A program made the translations under genes and the position numbers. Positions 36,480 to 45,122 of a stretch of 64,000 bases of DNA are shown one piece after another; the stretch's first letter is position 1; each line of letters begins with the position of its first letter. The notes beneath the pieces are model-generated. The model saw nothing but the letters and a program-made list of their open reading frames with translations, searched no databases and had not been told where the DNA came from. Origin of the DNA: Massilia yuzhufengensis (GTDB lineage Bacteria; Pseudomonadota; Gammaproteobacteria; Burkholderiales; Burkholderiaceae_D); the NCBI RefSeq assembly GCF_900112225.1, contig NZ_FOLD01000004.1, positions 207,358-271,357 of the forward strand, read 5' to 3'.

Positions 36480-36944
36480 ATGTTCGACATGGATCTTCCC
36501 TGGTGGGAATTCGTTGTACGCGGCCTGGCTGTTTACATGCTGCTGCTGGTCATGGTGCGCCTGTCGGGCCACCGCACGGTCGGCCAGTTCACGCCCTTCG
36601 ACCTGCTGGTCGTCATGCTCCTGTCCGAAGCGGTGTCGAATTCCCTGGTCGGCGGCGATACCTCGCTGATCGGCGGACTGGTCGCCGCGGCCACCCTGGT
36701 GGCGGTCAATTCCCTGGTCGCGCTGGCCAGTTCGCGCAGCGCCAAGTTCGAGAAGCTGGTGGACGGCGACGCCGTGCTGATCGGCCGAGACGGCGAATTC
36801 TTCGACAAGGTGGTGCGCCGCTGCCGGCTGTCCGAGACCGACCTCGAAGAAGCCCTGCGCGAGCACGACTGCCCGCGCGAGGAAATGAAGCGCGCCTTCC
36901 TGGAAGCGGACGGCCAGATCTCCATCCTGCGCAAGCCGCAATAA
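36480..36944 (+). CDS. DUF421 (YetF-type) membrane protein
   Basis: 154 residues from the ATG at 36480, which has GGAG nine bases upstream; the longer frame adds six residues. It has three membrane helices (about 10-25, 40-55, 60-78) with the family segment VRLSGHRTVGQFTPFDLLVVMLLSEAVSN-like, split here as MVRLSGHRTVGQFTPFDL and LLSEAVSNSL. A cytosolic DUF421 domain follows, ending ADGQISILRKPQ. Members are widespread and largely uncharacterised; B. subtilis YetF is linked to spore and envelope functions. Single gene. Confidence 0.88.
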   Translation: MFDMDLPWWEFVVRGLAVYMLLLVMVRLSGHRTVGQFTPFDLLVVMLLSEAVSNSLVGGDTSLIGGLVAAATLVAVNSLVALASSRSAKFEKLVDGDAVLIGRDGEFFDKVVRRCRLSETDLEEALREHDCPREEMKRAFLEADGQISILRKPQ

Positions 36945-37085
36945 TTTTCATTACTCTTGCACCTGTTCCGGGGGTACTTTGATCCCCCGTACGGTGTGGG
37001 CAGTGCCAAATTGATGTGCTACTTTTTTCCTCAGTGCGCCCGGTCGGGTGTGCTGTCTGGTTCTTTCCTAATCAGGAGGATTACC

Positions 37086-37679
37086 ATGAAAAAAGTACTG
37101 TCCGCACTAGCACTCGCTGCATCGACCCTGGCCCTGGCGCCGGCGGCATCTGCCCAGGACCTCTACCGCGCCGTCTCCAGCGGACCCGGCGAAGCGCCTC
37201 CCAACGGGTCCCCGGGCTCCAGCATCGCCACCTTCGACATCGACGGCAACATCTTGCGGGCCGAAGTACCGTTCCGCGACCTGCTGGCCGGCACCACCGT
37301 CGCCCACATCCATTGCTGCACCACCGAAGCCTTCACCGGCACGGCCGGGGTCGCCATCGGGCTGACCGATTTCCCCCTCACGGTCACGGCGGGCGACTAC
37401 AGCCGCAGCTTCGACCTGTCCGACGCGGCGGTCTACGACCCGGCCTTCCTGGCGGCCTTCGGCGGCACCGCGGCCTCGGCCACCACGGCGCTGCTCGCTG
37501 CGCTCGCGTCGAACCAGGCCTACCTCAACATCCATTCCACGCTGTACCCGGCCGGAGAAATCCGCGGCTTCCTGGTGGCGGCGCCGATCCCGGAACCGGC
37601 CCACTGGGGGATGCTGGGCGTCGGGCTGCTGGGCCTGGCCGTGATGTCGCGCCGGCGTCCGGCCGTGGCGAAAAGGTGA
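37086..37679 (+). CDS. CHRD-domain protein with PEP-CTERM sorting signal
   Basis: 197 residues starting after a strong ribosome-binding site (AGGAGG). A signal peptide ends APAASAQ (about residue 24). The body is a CHRD domain with the typical HIHC, NIHSTLYPAGEIRGFL motifs. The C-terminus has the PEP-CTERM signal: PIPEPAHWGML, one hydrophobic helix and the basic tail MSRRRPAVAKR. Exosortase processing would release or anchor it during exopolysaccharide-linked export. No exosortase gene is in the window. Confidence 0.92.
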   Translation: MKKVLSALALAASTLALAPAASAQDLYRAVSSGPGEAPPNGSPGSSIATFDIDGNILRAEVPFRDLLAGTTVAHIHCCTTEAFTGTAGVAIGLTDFPLTVTAGDYSRSFDLSDAAVYDPAFLAAFGGTAASATTALLAALASNQAYLNIHSTLYPAGEIRGFLVAAPIPEPAHWGMLGVGLLGLAVMSRRRPAVAKR

Positions 37680-37952
37680 GCCGGACAGTCCTGCGGCGCA
37701 CGCCGGCGAACCCATGACGCAGGCGGTGCGCCTCTTCCATCATGATTCAACGTGGGCGCGAGCTGTCCAAATCTGAATCATGTCCTGCGGTTGTGGATTT
37801 GCCCGAACCGCGACAATTTAGTGATGGCCCCGCCTGCGTCCTTGCATGCGCCACGCCCCGCCCTAGACTGGAGGTTTCTCCAACGGCTCCCACCGCGCCC
37901 GCAGGGCGCAGCGCGTCCCGAAGGCCTATTGTTGCTTCGTGAAGGAATTATC

Positions 37953-38375
37953 ATGCGCCCCCTCCAGCTCCTGCTTCCCCTTTCCCTTGCGCTGCTCGTT
38001 TCCAGCGCCGGCGCCCAGAACCTGCCCTACCCGCCCGCAGACACGGCGCCGCTCTCGACCGTGCAAGTGAGCGGCCTTGCCAGGGACATGCGGATCGAAC
38101 CGCGCCAGGCAAAGCGCATCGCCGGCGCCTACGAGATGTCGAACGGCTGGTACCTGAGGGTCAATACCGCCGTGCGCCACATCGACGCCATTATCGACGA
38201 CCAGCAGCCACTTCGCCTGGTCCAGGTAGCGCGCAACAAATTCGCGTCCGGCGACGGCAATGTGACGATGGAGTTTGGCCGCGGCACCCAGCGCGATGAA
38301 ATGGAGATGAGCTACGTGCCTGGCGGCGCATTCGCCCAGCGCGTGGTCATGACCTCGACGCTGGCCCAGCGCTGA
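37953..38375 (+). CDS. Exported hypothetical protein
   Basis: 140 residues from the ATG at 37953, preceded by GAAGGA. The signal peptide ends SSAGAQ (about residue 22). The mature part is small and mixed (VSGLARDMRIEPRQAKRIAGAYEMSNGWYLRV). It ends in a segment with FGRGTQRDEMEMSYVP. No membrane segment, cysteine pair or known catalytic motif is visible, and I recognise no family. It converges with gluQ, two bases apart. Confidence 0.75.
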   Translation: MRPLQLLLPLSLALLVSSAGAQNLPYPPADTAPLSTVQVSGLARDMRIEPRQAKRIAGAYEMSNGWYLRVNTAVRHIDAIIDDQQPLRLVQVARNKFASGDGNVTMEFGRGTQRDEMEMSYVPGGAFAQRVVMTSTLAQR

Positions 38376-38377
38376 GG

Positions 38378-39274
38378 CTAGCGCGCAGCGCCCTTCTCCA
38401 CCAGCAGCACGCTCCATGCCGGTATCGCGGCGGCCCAGAAGGCGCCGAGCGATGCCGGCCGTTCCAGCGCCAGGCCGAGGAAGCGCGCCGCCTGCACCAG
38501 CGCGTCGATCGCAGCGGTTTCGTCCCCCGGCGCCACCGCCAGCGCGCCGGTCTGCTTCGACAGCTTTTCGCCAAGCTCGTTGCGCACCACCGGCACGTGC
38601 AGGTAGCGCGGCGTCGGCACGCCGAGCACGCGCTGCAGGAAGACCTGGCGCGGCGTCGAGTCGAGCAGGTCCGCCCCGCGCACCACGTCGGTCACATGCT
38701 GCTCCGCGTCGTCCACCACCACTGCCAGCTGGTAGGCCCAGAACCCGTCCGCGCGCTTGAGGACGAAGTCGCCCGAGTCATGCGTGAGGCGCTGCGTTAC
38801 TTCGCCCGCGAAGCGGTCGCTGAAGCTGATCACGTCGTAGCCGGGTTCGGGCACGCGCAGGCGCAGGCTGCGCATGCTGCGTCCCTCGGCCAGCCCGTAG
38901 CGGCAGGTGCCGGGGTAGATCGCCGCGCCGTCGGGCGCGACGCCCAGGCGCGAATCGGCGATCTCGCGCCGGTTGCAGCCGCACGGGTAGGTATGCTCGG
39001 CGATGCGCTCGGCCGCGGCCTGGTACAGGTGCTTGCGCCGGCTCTGCCAGACGATCTCGCCGTCGGCATGCATGCCCAGCAGGTCGAGCAGCGCCAGGAT
39101 GCCCTCGGCCGCACCTGGCACGCTGCGGCCCTCGTCGATGTCCTCGATGCGCACCAGCCAGCTGCCGTGGTGGGCACGCGCGTCGAGATAGCTGGCCAGC
39201 GCCGCCACCAGCGAGCCGGCGTGCAGCGGGCCGGTGGGCGACGGGGCGAAGCGGCCGATGTAGGGGTCGTTCAC
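38378..39274 (-). CDS. gluQ: Glutamyl-Q tRNA(Asp) synthetase
   Basis: Attaches glutamate to the queuosine base of tRNA-Asp. 298 residues, comprising only the catalytic half of a glutamyl-tRNA synthetase: GRFAPSPTGPLHAGSLVAAL with the HIGH-like motif, VRIEDIDEGRS, the zinc-type cysteines YPCGCNRRE and GTCRYG, and the KMSKS-equivalent EKLSKQTGA. The absence of an anticodon-binding domain separates it from GltX. Start chosen at MNDPYIGRFAPS. Confidence 0.95.
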   Translation of the reverse strand: MNDPYIGRFAPSPTGPLHAGSLVAALASYLDARAHHGSWLVRIEDIDEGRSVPGAAEGILALLDLLGMHADGEIVWQSRRKHLYQAAAERIAEHTYPCGCNRREIADSRLGVAPDGAAIYPGTCRYGLAEGRSMRSLRLRVPEPGYDVISFSDRFAGEVTQRLTHDSGDFVLKRADGFWAYQLAVVVDDAEQHVTDVVRGADLLDSTPRQVFLQRVLGVPTPRYLHVPVVRNELGEKLSKQTGALAVAPGDETAAIDALVQAARFLGLALERPASLGAFWAAAIPAWSVLLVEKGAAR

Positions 39275-39292
39275 GTGCGTCGCGCGCCGCTG

Positions 39293-39799
39293 TTATTTGG
39301 CGGCCTTGGCATGCTCGCCAATCACCTTGGTCACCTTGTCCGCCACCTCGTTCGGCACCGCCATCGACAGCTGGTAATGGACGATCTCGAAACCCTTCGC
39401 CGTCTTGCGGATCACGCCACTGGCCATGCACGGGCCCATGTTCGGCGTATCGAGCAGCTCGTCGAACCAGATCACCGATTTGTCGGGCGTGGCGTAGACG
39501 TTGCGGCGCGTGGCCTTGAAGCTCCAGGCCGACTTGCGCTCGAAGTACTTGCTGGCCCAGGCCTTGAAGTCGTCGCGCACCCACAGCTCGGTGCGGTCGG
39601 TGCCGATGTACACGCCGTCCTTGGCCATCTTGTCGAAGTAGGCCATGCGCGCATTGGCGGCGTCGTCGTGCCACTCGTCGACGAAGGCATTCACCTGTTT
39701 CGTCAAGGCGGCGTCGGTGGCGGCGCGGGCGTGGGCGGCGCCAAACAGGCCCAGGAACAGAACGGTGGCGGCAAGGAAGCGTTTCATGGTCTCTTTCAT
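39293..39799 (-). CDS. Exported SnoaL-like (NTF2-fold) protein
   Basis: 168 residues; Met5 (39787) is an equally possible start because neither has a clear ribosome-binding site. A signal peptide ends GAAHARA near residue 26. The mature 140 residues fit a SnoaL-like/DUF4440 cone: ALTKQVNAFVDEWHDDAAN, GTDRTELWVRDDFKAWA, and GFEIVHYQLSMAVPNE in which His faces the pocket. Such proteins may be small hydrolases or ligand carriers. It lies 18 bp before gluQ on the same strand. Substrate unknown. Confidence 0.82.
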   Translation of the reverse strand: MKETMKRFLAATVLFLGLFGAAHARAATDAALTKQVNAFVDEWHDDAANARMAYFDKMAKDGVYIGTDRTELWVRDDFKAWASKYFERKSAWSFKATRRNVYATPDKSVIWFDELLDTPNMGPCMASGVIRKTAKGFEIVHYQLSMAVPNEVADKVTKVIGEHAKAAK

Positions 39800-39859
39800 T
39801 GACAGGCGCAGGCGGGCTGCAAGCGCTCACAATAATGCAAGCCGCGCCGCCTTGCCAAG

Positions 39860-39876
39860 CTTAACGCGTTCTTAAC
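39860..39876. promoter_or_regulatory. Direct-repeat box upstream of the ColR-like regulator
   Basis: CTTAAC-GCGTT-CTTAAC: two identical hexamers with 11-bp period, the arrangement bound by PmrA-type OmpR-family regulators. It lies 60 bp before the response-regulator start, suggesting autoregulation. Confidence 0.6.
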
Positions 39877-39935
39877 GCGATGCGCGCTATCCTTCAGACG
39901 GAGGCATTTCGCCCATAACAACTTAGAATAGACGG

Positions 39936-40625
39936 ATGCGCATCCTCATCGTCGAAGACCACCCCGACATCCTGGCCAATCTCTACGGTTTCCTGGAACC
40001 GAAGGGCCACCAGCTCGACTCCGCCCGCAACGGCTACGGCGGCCTGGCGCTCGCCTCCGAGAACGACTACGACGTGATCGTCCTCGACATCATGCTGCCG
40101 GGCCTGAACGGCCTCGAACTGTGCCAGAAACTGCGCACGGAGCTCGGCAAGTCCACGCCGGTGCTCATGCTCACCGCGCGCGACAGCCTGCCCGACAAAG
40201 TGGCCGGCTTCGACAGCGGCGCCGACGACTACCTGGTCAAGCCCTTTTCGCTGGTGGAGCTCGAAGTGCGGCTCAAGGCGCTGGTGCGGCGCTCGGCCGC
40301 CACCCATGCGCTGCATGCCACCATGCGCTTCGGCGAACTGAGTTTCGATCCCGATACCCAGGAAGCCTCGCGCGCCGGCGTGCCTGTCAACCTGACCAAG
40401 ACCGGCTACACGCTGCTGCGCTGCCTGCTCGCGGCCGCGCCGCGCATCGTCTCGCGCGATGCGCTGGAACAGGCGGTGTGGGGCGAAGACCGGCCCGACA
40501 GCGACGCCCTGCGCACCCACATCCATGCGCTGCGCCAGGCCATCGACAAGCCTTTCGCCACCCCCATGCTGCAAACGGTTGCCGGCGTCGGCTACAAGCT
40601 GGTCGCGCCCGATGCGCAGCGCTGA
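39936..40625 (+). CDS. ColR-like OmpR-family response regulator
   Basis: 229 residues. Receiver domain with Asp51 (VIVLDIMLPGLNGLELC), acidic IVEDHPDILANL and KPFSLVELE. The winged helix contains AVWGEDRPDSDALRTHIHALRQ and TVAGVGYKLVAP, a combination that closely follows ColR of pseudomonads and xanthomonads (WG-x2-CPDSDSLRSH-type). It overlaps the kinase gene by 14 bp. The next gene cluster (phosphoethanolamine transferase, PAP2) is the kind of target ColR and PmrA control. Confidence 0.9.
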   Translation: MRILIVEDHPDILANLYGFLEPKGHQLDSARNGYGGLALASENDYDVIVLDIMLPGLNGLELCQKLRTELGKSTPVLMLTARDSLPDKVAGFDSGADDYLVKPFSLVELEVRLKALVRRSAATHALHATMRFGELSFDPDTQEASRAGVPVNLTKTGYTLLRCLLAAAPRIVSRDALEQAVWGEDRPDSDALRTHIHALRQAIDKPFATPMLQTVAGVGYKLVAPDAQR

Positions 40626-41835
40626 TTCGCTCAAGCGCCGCATCGTCGTCGCCTTCCTGCTGTTCGGCATCGGGGCGTCCGGTTTCTTCGCCATCGTGGC
40701 GGCGCTGGCGGTCGAAGGCATCGAAGTGCAGCTGGTGGACAAGCGGCTGGAAGCGACCGTGGCCTGGGCCGCGCCGCGCCAGGCGGCCGGGCTCGATATC
40801 GACATGCCGGCCGGCCTGCGCTTCCAGCGCAACGCGGACATTCCGACGCCGCTGCGCGGCCTGCCCGACGGCGTGCACAAGGTCGACGTCGGCGCCACCC
40901 GCCTGCACGTGCTGGCCGGGCACGACACGCTCGGCGGCTGGGTGCTGGTGGACCACGAGAGCGACTACGACAAGATCGAGCTGGTGGTGTACTCGATGTT
41001 CGCCACCGTCTTCGCCGGCTTCCTGCTGCTGGCCACCCTGCTGGGGCGCTTCCTGGCCACGCGCGTGGTCACGCCGATCCAGGAACTGGCCCAGGCGGTC
41101 GGCAACGACAGCGCGCCGCCCGCCCTCACCGGACGCAAGGACGAGCTGGGCGTGCTGGCGCGCGCCCTCGAGGCCCACACCGCCGAACTGCGCACCTTCC
41201 TCGACCGCGAACGCTACTTCACCGGCGACGTCAGTCATGAGCTGCGCAGCCCGCTCACCGTCATCATGGGCGCGGCCGAGATCCTGATGCAGGACGGCGC
41301 CCCGCCCGCCGTGCGCGCACCGGCCGAGCGCATCTACCGCGCCGCCCACGAAGCCGCCGAATGCGTCACCGTGCTGCTGCTGCTGGCGCGCGCGCCTGAA
41401 CTGGGCGCGCTGGCGCCGGTGGCGGTCGACCAGGTCGCGGAAGAAGAAGTGGAACGCTACCGCCCGCTGGTGGCCGGCAAGCCGGTGGCGCTGCGCTTCC
41501 TCGATGGCCCGCCGCTGCCGGCGCGCGCGCCGCGCGAGCTGTGCGCGGCGGCGATCGGCAACCTGGTGCGCAACGCCTGCCAGTACACCGACCAGGGCGA
41601 AGTCGTGGTCAGGGTGCTGCCCGGCCAGGTGGTGGTCGAGGACACCGGCCCCGGCTTGCCCCCGGCCGTCGTCGCCACGCTTGGCAGCATTGAGGGCAGT
41701 CCCTCGCGCGGCTCGGCCGGCACTGGGCTCGGCCTGGCGCTGGCGCGGCGGATCTGCGATTTTTTGGGGGCGGGGTTCAGTTATGAAGCGCGTGAAGGCG
41801 GGGGCAGCCGGTTTACCATCAGCTTCGCCGTATAG
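40612..41835 (+). CDS. ColS-like sensor histidine kinase
   Basis: 407 residues from the ATG at 40612. TM1 about 10-33, a short periplasmic domain of about 90 residues (34-124), TM2 about 125-148, HAMP, His209 in FTGDVSHELRSPLTV, and an ATPase domain with LVRNACQYTDQG, VEDTGPGLP and GTGLGLALARRI. ColS senses Fe3+ and Zn2+ through acidic ExxE residues; the periplasmic part here has the acidic patch DHESDYDKIE next to TM2, a candidate but unproven site. Coupled to the regulator by overlap. Confidence 0.88.
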   Translation: MRSADSLKRRIVVAFLLFGIGASGFFAIVAALAVEGIEVQLVDKRLEATVAWAAPRQAAGLDIDMPAGLRFQRNADIPTPLRGLPDGVHKVDVGATRLHVLAGHDTLGGWVLVDHESDYDKIELVVYSMFATVFAGFLLLATLLGRFLATRVVTPIQELAQAVGNDSAPPALTGRKDELGVLARALEAHTAELRTFLDRERYFTGDVSHELRSPLTVIMGAAEILMQDGAPPAVRAPAERIYRAAHEAAECVTVLLLLARAPELGALAPVAVDQVAEEEVERYRPLVAGKPVALRFLDGPPLPARAPRELCAAAIGNLVRNACQYTDQGEVVVRVLPGQVVVEDTGPGLPPAVVATLGSIEGSPSRGSAGTGLGLALARRICDFLGAGFSYEAREGGGSRFTISFAV

Positions 41836-41881
41836 GCGCGCACCCATTCACTCCCGCACGGCAGTCCCGCAACCCCTGAGT

Positions 41882-41910
41882 CGTCGTACCGGCGAAGGCC
41901 GGTACGACGG
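41882..41910. repeat. Single REP hairpin (A/T variant)
   Basis: CGTCGTACCGG pairs perfectly with CCGGTACGACG. This member has T-A where others have T-T or C-C, with the partner base changed to keep pairing. Confidence 0.8.
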
Positions 41911-41953
41911 TCTTAGAGTTAGCGATAAAAACAATGTGCGCGCCATTCGAGCC

Positions 41954-41992
41954 GTTCACGCCAGCTTAACGCCCGGCTGACAGGCCGTTCAC
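41954..41992. promoter_or_regulatory. Tandem hexamer repeats upstream of the phosphoethanolamine transferase gene
   Basis: GTTCAC (41954), CTTAAC (41965), GCTGAC (41976) and GTTCAC (41987) recur with an exact 11-bp period. CTTAAC is the hexamer seen twice before the ColR-like gene. It is a likely response-regulator binding array about 66 bp before the transferase start. Confidence 0.5.
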
Positions 41993-42057
41993 ACCCCCGC
42001 CGCTATCGTTCAGTTAACGCAGCAACCCCTGCTGCGAGCCTTGAAACGATTCGCGAA

Positions 42058-43698
42058 GTGCACACATCGACCACCCGGCGCGTCAGCGCCAACACCCTTG
42101 TCCTGGCCGTAGCGCTGCTGCTGGCCTCCATCGCCAACCTCAATTTCTGGTCCGCCTTCATCCACGCCGTGGGCGGTTTCTCGCTTGCGCGCCTGCCTCT
42201 GATCGCGGGCAGCTTTGCGATCGTCGTGCTGCTGTTCCACGGCTTGCTCACGCCCTTCAGCTTCCGCTTCGTGGCCAAGCCCGCGCTGATCCTGTTCCTG
42301 CTGACGGCCTCCGCATCGGCCTGGTTCATCAACCAGTACGGCGTGGTGATCGACAAGGCGATCATCCAGAGCATTTTCGAAACCGACACGCGCGAGGCGG
42401 CCGAGCTGCTGAGCTGGCGCCTGGTGCTGTTCGTGGCGATGACCGGCGGCCTGCCTGCGCTGCTGGTGGCGCGCGCCAACGTGCGCTTTCCGGCCGGCGT
42501 GCGCGGCATCGGCCAGCGCGCCGGTATTGCGGCGGGCTCGCTGGCCGTGGCCGCGCTGCTGCTGGTGGTGCTGTTCAAGAGCCTGGCCCCGGCCGTGCGC
42601 GAGCACCGCGAACTGCGCTACCTGCTCACGCCGACCAACGCGGTTCAGGCGATGAACAGCTACCTGCGCAACCGCTGGAGTTCGCCGGTGCCGCTTGCCC
42701 CGCTGGGACGCGACGCCGCCAAGGGCAGCCGCTGGGCCGGCCAGGCGCGCCGCACGGTGACGGTGATCGTGGTCGGCGAGACCGCGCGCGCCGCCAATTT
42801 CTCGCTCAACGGCTATGCGCGCGACACCAATCCACAGCTTGCACGCGAACAGGGCCTGGTGAACTTCGCTAACGTGCAGTCCTGCGGCACGGCCACCGCG
42901 GTGTCGGTGCCCTGCGTGTTTTCCTCGCTCGGCCACGACCGCTACGACGACACCCGGGCCAAGAACCAGGAAGGCCTGCTCGACGTGCTCTCGCATGCGG
43001 GTTTCAGCGTGCTGTGGCGCGATAATAATTCGGGCTGCAAGGGCGTGTGCGACCGCGTGGCCTTCACCGACCTGTCCACGCCGCGCAGCGGCAACAGCCA
43101 TTGCGACGGCGACGAATGCCATGACGAAGGCCTGCTCGAGGGCCTGCCGGACCTGATTAAACATGCAAAGAAAGACCAGGTCATCGTGCTGCACCAGAAG
43201 GGCAGCCATGGCCCCGCCTACGCGAAGCGCTACCCGCACGGCTTCGGGCGCTTCGGCCCGGTGTGCGAGACCAGCGAGTTCGAGAGCTGCAGCCGCGACG
43301 CCATCGTGGCCGCCTACGACAACACCATCCTGTACACCGACTTCTTCCTGGCAAAAACCATCGACCTGCTGCGCGGGACCGCGCGCGCCGAAGGCGTGGA
43401 CACGGCGATGTTCTATTTTTCGGACCACGGCGAGTCGCTCGGCGAAGGCAATATGTACCTGCACGGCGCGCCCTACCTGTTCGCCCCGAAGGAACAGACC
43501 CACGTGCCGATGATGCTGTGGATGTCGGACGGCTTCAGCCAGCGCTTCCGCATCGACCGCGCCTGCCTGCAGGCGCGCCGCGACCAGCCGCTGTCGCACG
43601 ATAACGTGTTCCATTCGGTGCTCGGCATGCTCAATGTCGAAACCGCTGTCCTGAATCCGAAACTTGACCTGTTCCATGCCTGTGTACGCAATTCCTGA
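42058..43698 (+). CDS. eptA: Phosphoethanolamine-lipid A transferase (EptA/MCR family)
   Basis: Inner-membrane enzyme that transfers phosphoethanolamine from phosphatidylethanolamine to lipid A and thereby lowers polymyxin binding. 546 residues from a GTG start: five membrane helices in the first 175 residues, then a periplasmic alkaline-phosphatase-fold domain. Zinc ligand Glu241 is in VVGETARAANFS, the nucleophile Thr280 in SCGTATAVSVPC, and FSDHGESLGE and HVPMMLWMS follow. Several cysteine pairs typical of the family are present. It is downstream of the ColRS-like genes and overlaps the PAP2 gene by 23 bp. Lipid A as substrate is inferred from family. Confidence 0.92.
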   Translation: MHTSTTRRVSANTLVLAVALLLASIANLNFWSAFIHAVGGFSLARLPLIAGSFAIVVLLFHGLLTPFSFRFVAKPALILFLLTASASAWFINQYGVVIDKAIIQSIFETDTREAAELLSWRLVLFVAMTGGLPALLVARANVRFPAGVRGIGQRAGIAAGSLAVAALLLVVLFKSLAPAVREHRELRYLLTPTNAVQAMNSYLRNRWSSPVPLAPLGRDAAKGSRWAGQARRTVTVIVVGETARAANFSLNGYARDTNPQLAREQGLVNFANVQSCGTATAVSVPCVFSSLGHDRYDDTRAKNQEGLLDVLSHAGFSVLWRDNNSGCKGVCDRVAFTDLSTPRSGNSHCDGDECHDEGLLEGLPDLIKHAKKDQVIVLHQKGSHGPAYAKRYPHGFGRFGPVCETSEFESCSRDAIVAAYDNTILYTDFFLAKTIDLLRGTARAEGVDTAMFYFSDHGESLGEGNMYLHGAPYLFAPKEQTHVPMMLWMSDGFSQRFRIDRACLQARRDQPLSHDNVFHSVLGMLNVETAVLNPKLDLFHACVRNS

Positions 43699-44482
43699 CA
43701 TCCGGCAGCGCTTGTTGAGCAACAAGGCAGGCGTCGGGATCGCCATGGCACTTGGCATGGCGGCGCTACTGATCTTCGCGCTGGGACGCCACACCGATAT
43801 CGACCTGCTGCTGGCCGACACCATGTACGACCGCGCCGCCGGGGTCTTCCCGTGGCGCGAGGCGTGGCTGGCGGCGACCTTCAACCACCGTATCCTCAAG
43901 CTCGCGCTGACCGTCCTGGCGGGCTGCATCATCGCGGCGGCGATCGTGGACGGGTTCTGGCCGCAGGCGCCGTTCGAACGGCCGCTGGCAAGGCTGCGGC
44001 TGCGCATTGTCGCCTGGTCGGCGGTGCTGGTGCCGCTTGCCACCAGCCTGCTCAAGCAGTCCAGCGACGCGCACTGCCCGTGGGACCTGGCGCGCTACGG
44101 CGGCGTGCAGCCCTACACGCGGCTGTTCGAAGCGCTGCCCGCCGGCGCCCTGCCCGGCCACTGCCTGCCGGCCGGCCACGCCTCCAGCGCGTTGTGGCTG
44201 GTGTCGCTGGTGGTGCTGTGGCTGCCCGGGCAGCCGGGCAAGGCCTGGCGCGGCGCCGGCGCAGCGCTGGCGGTCGGGTGCGCGGTGGGATGGATGCAGC
44301 AACTGCGCGGCGCGCACTTCCTGACCCATACCCTGTGGTCGGCCTGGATCGCGTGCGCCATCGTCGCTGCGCTGGTGCTGCTACTGCAGCCTAGCGGTGG
44401 TACACGCCTTCGCGTTCCGGCTGGTACTCGACGCCGTGCACCTGCACCTCGAACTGGCCGCCATCCGGCCGCTCCCAGCTGA
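43676..44482 (+). CDS. PAP2-family membrane phosphatase
   Basis: 268 residues with about six membrane helices. The phosphatase signatures are KQSSDAHCPWDL (motif 1), LPAGHASSALW (motif 2, PSGH type with Ala) and RGAHFLTHTLWSAW (motif 3, with Arg and His). Linked to an EptA gene, it may act like LpxE or LpxT on lipid A phosphates or on undecaprenyl diphosphate. The last 30 residues are an unusual Arg/Pro-rich tail (TRLRVPAGTRRRAPAPRTGR) and lie antisense to the rnk gene, a 92-bp overlap, so the natural stop may once have been earlier. Confidence 0.85.
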   Translation: MPVYAIPDIRQRLLSNKAGVGIAMALGMAALLIFALGRHTDIDLLLADTMYDRAAGVFPWREAWLAATFNHRILKLALTVLAGCIIAAAIVDGFWPQAPFERPLARLRLRIVAWSAVLVPLATSLLKQSSDAHCPWDLARYGGVQPYTRLFEALPAGALPGHCLPAGHASSALWLVSLVVLWLPGQPGKAWRGAGAALAVGCAVGWMQQLRGAHFLTHTLWSAWIACAIVAALVLLLQPSGGTRLRVPAGTRRRAPAPRTGRHPAAPS

Positions 44483-44801
44483 TCGCATCGCCTACCTTCA
44501 GGCCCAGCAGCGCGGTGCCGACCGGGGTCAGGATCGACAACTGCTCGGCGCCGCCGTTCATGTCCTTCGGGTAGGTCAGGGTCATGGTCACCCGTTGCGG
44601 CGAATCGGCAAAGGAAAAGCACACGCGCGAATTCATCGTGACGACATTCGGCGGCATTTCCCACGGTTCGGCCAGCGACGCGCGGCCCAGTTCATCGAGT
44701 AGCGCATCGCGCGCGCCGGCCTGCGCGGACGGCAGGGAATCGAGCATGCGGTCGAGGCGGTCCATATCCAGCCATGAGACGAGGATAGTCGGTTTCATCA
44801 T
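44391..44801 (-). CDS. rnk: Nucleoside diphosphate kinase regulator Rnk
   Basis: 136 residues. A short N-terminal helical coil (LDMDRLDRMLDSLPSAQ) and a C-terminal GreA/GreB-type domain (VTMNSRVCFSF, VTLTYP-like VTMTLTYPKDMN, ILTPVGTALLGLKVGDAISW). Rnk binds RNA polymerase and competes with GreA and DksA. The short coil separates it from GreA and GreB. The 3' end overlaps the convergent PAP2 gene. Confidence 0.92.
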   Translation of the reverse strand: MMKPTILVSWLDMDRLDRMLDSLPSAQAGARDALLDELGRASLAEPWEMPPNVVTMNSRVCFSFADSPQRVTMTLTYPKDMNGGAEQLSILTPVGTALLGLKVGDAISWERPDGGQFEVQVHGVEYQPEREGVYHR

Positions 44802-45122
44802 TCACTCCTGATTGTGCCCGCAGCCTGGCGGGCGGATTGGTAACGGCCGTGGAAGCACGGCCGGCAAATCAAAGGGAAGGGGTGAGGCTCGGGAGGACGG
44901 AGTACAGCGCGGAACGGTCCTCACCGAGCCCAGGCGAGCCAGGCGAGGTTGCGCGAGGACTGCTGCACCGCTCGCAACACAGCGGCGCAATCACGTTCGA
45001 CGGACGCGGCGAAGCCCCTGCCCTGCTGGCAGGCGCTGGTGCGCGGCGATGTGGAACGTGGTGGGTTCATGGGGGTTAAAAGCTGACGGACAGGGACCAG
45101 TATAGCCCTTATGCAGGATCCG
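44802..45122. other. Non-coding gap upstream of rnk
   Basis: 321 bp with no convincing gene. It contains an eight-base-pair hairpin CGGCCGTG/CACGGCCG at 44844-44863 with a four-base loop, possibly in the rnk leader. The run AAAGGGAAGGGG near 44875 is a coincidental Shine-Dalgarno-like string on the plus strand with no good frame behind it. Confidence 0.5.

Noticed and set aside
44812..45105. Two overlapping plus-strand frames upstream of rnk
   Set aside because: Arg/Pro/Gly-rich random-looking translations with no family similarity; treated as non-coding.
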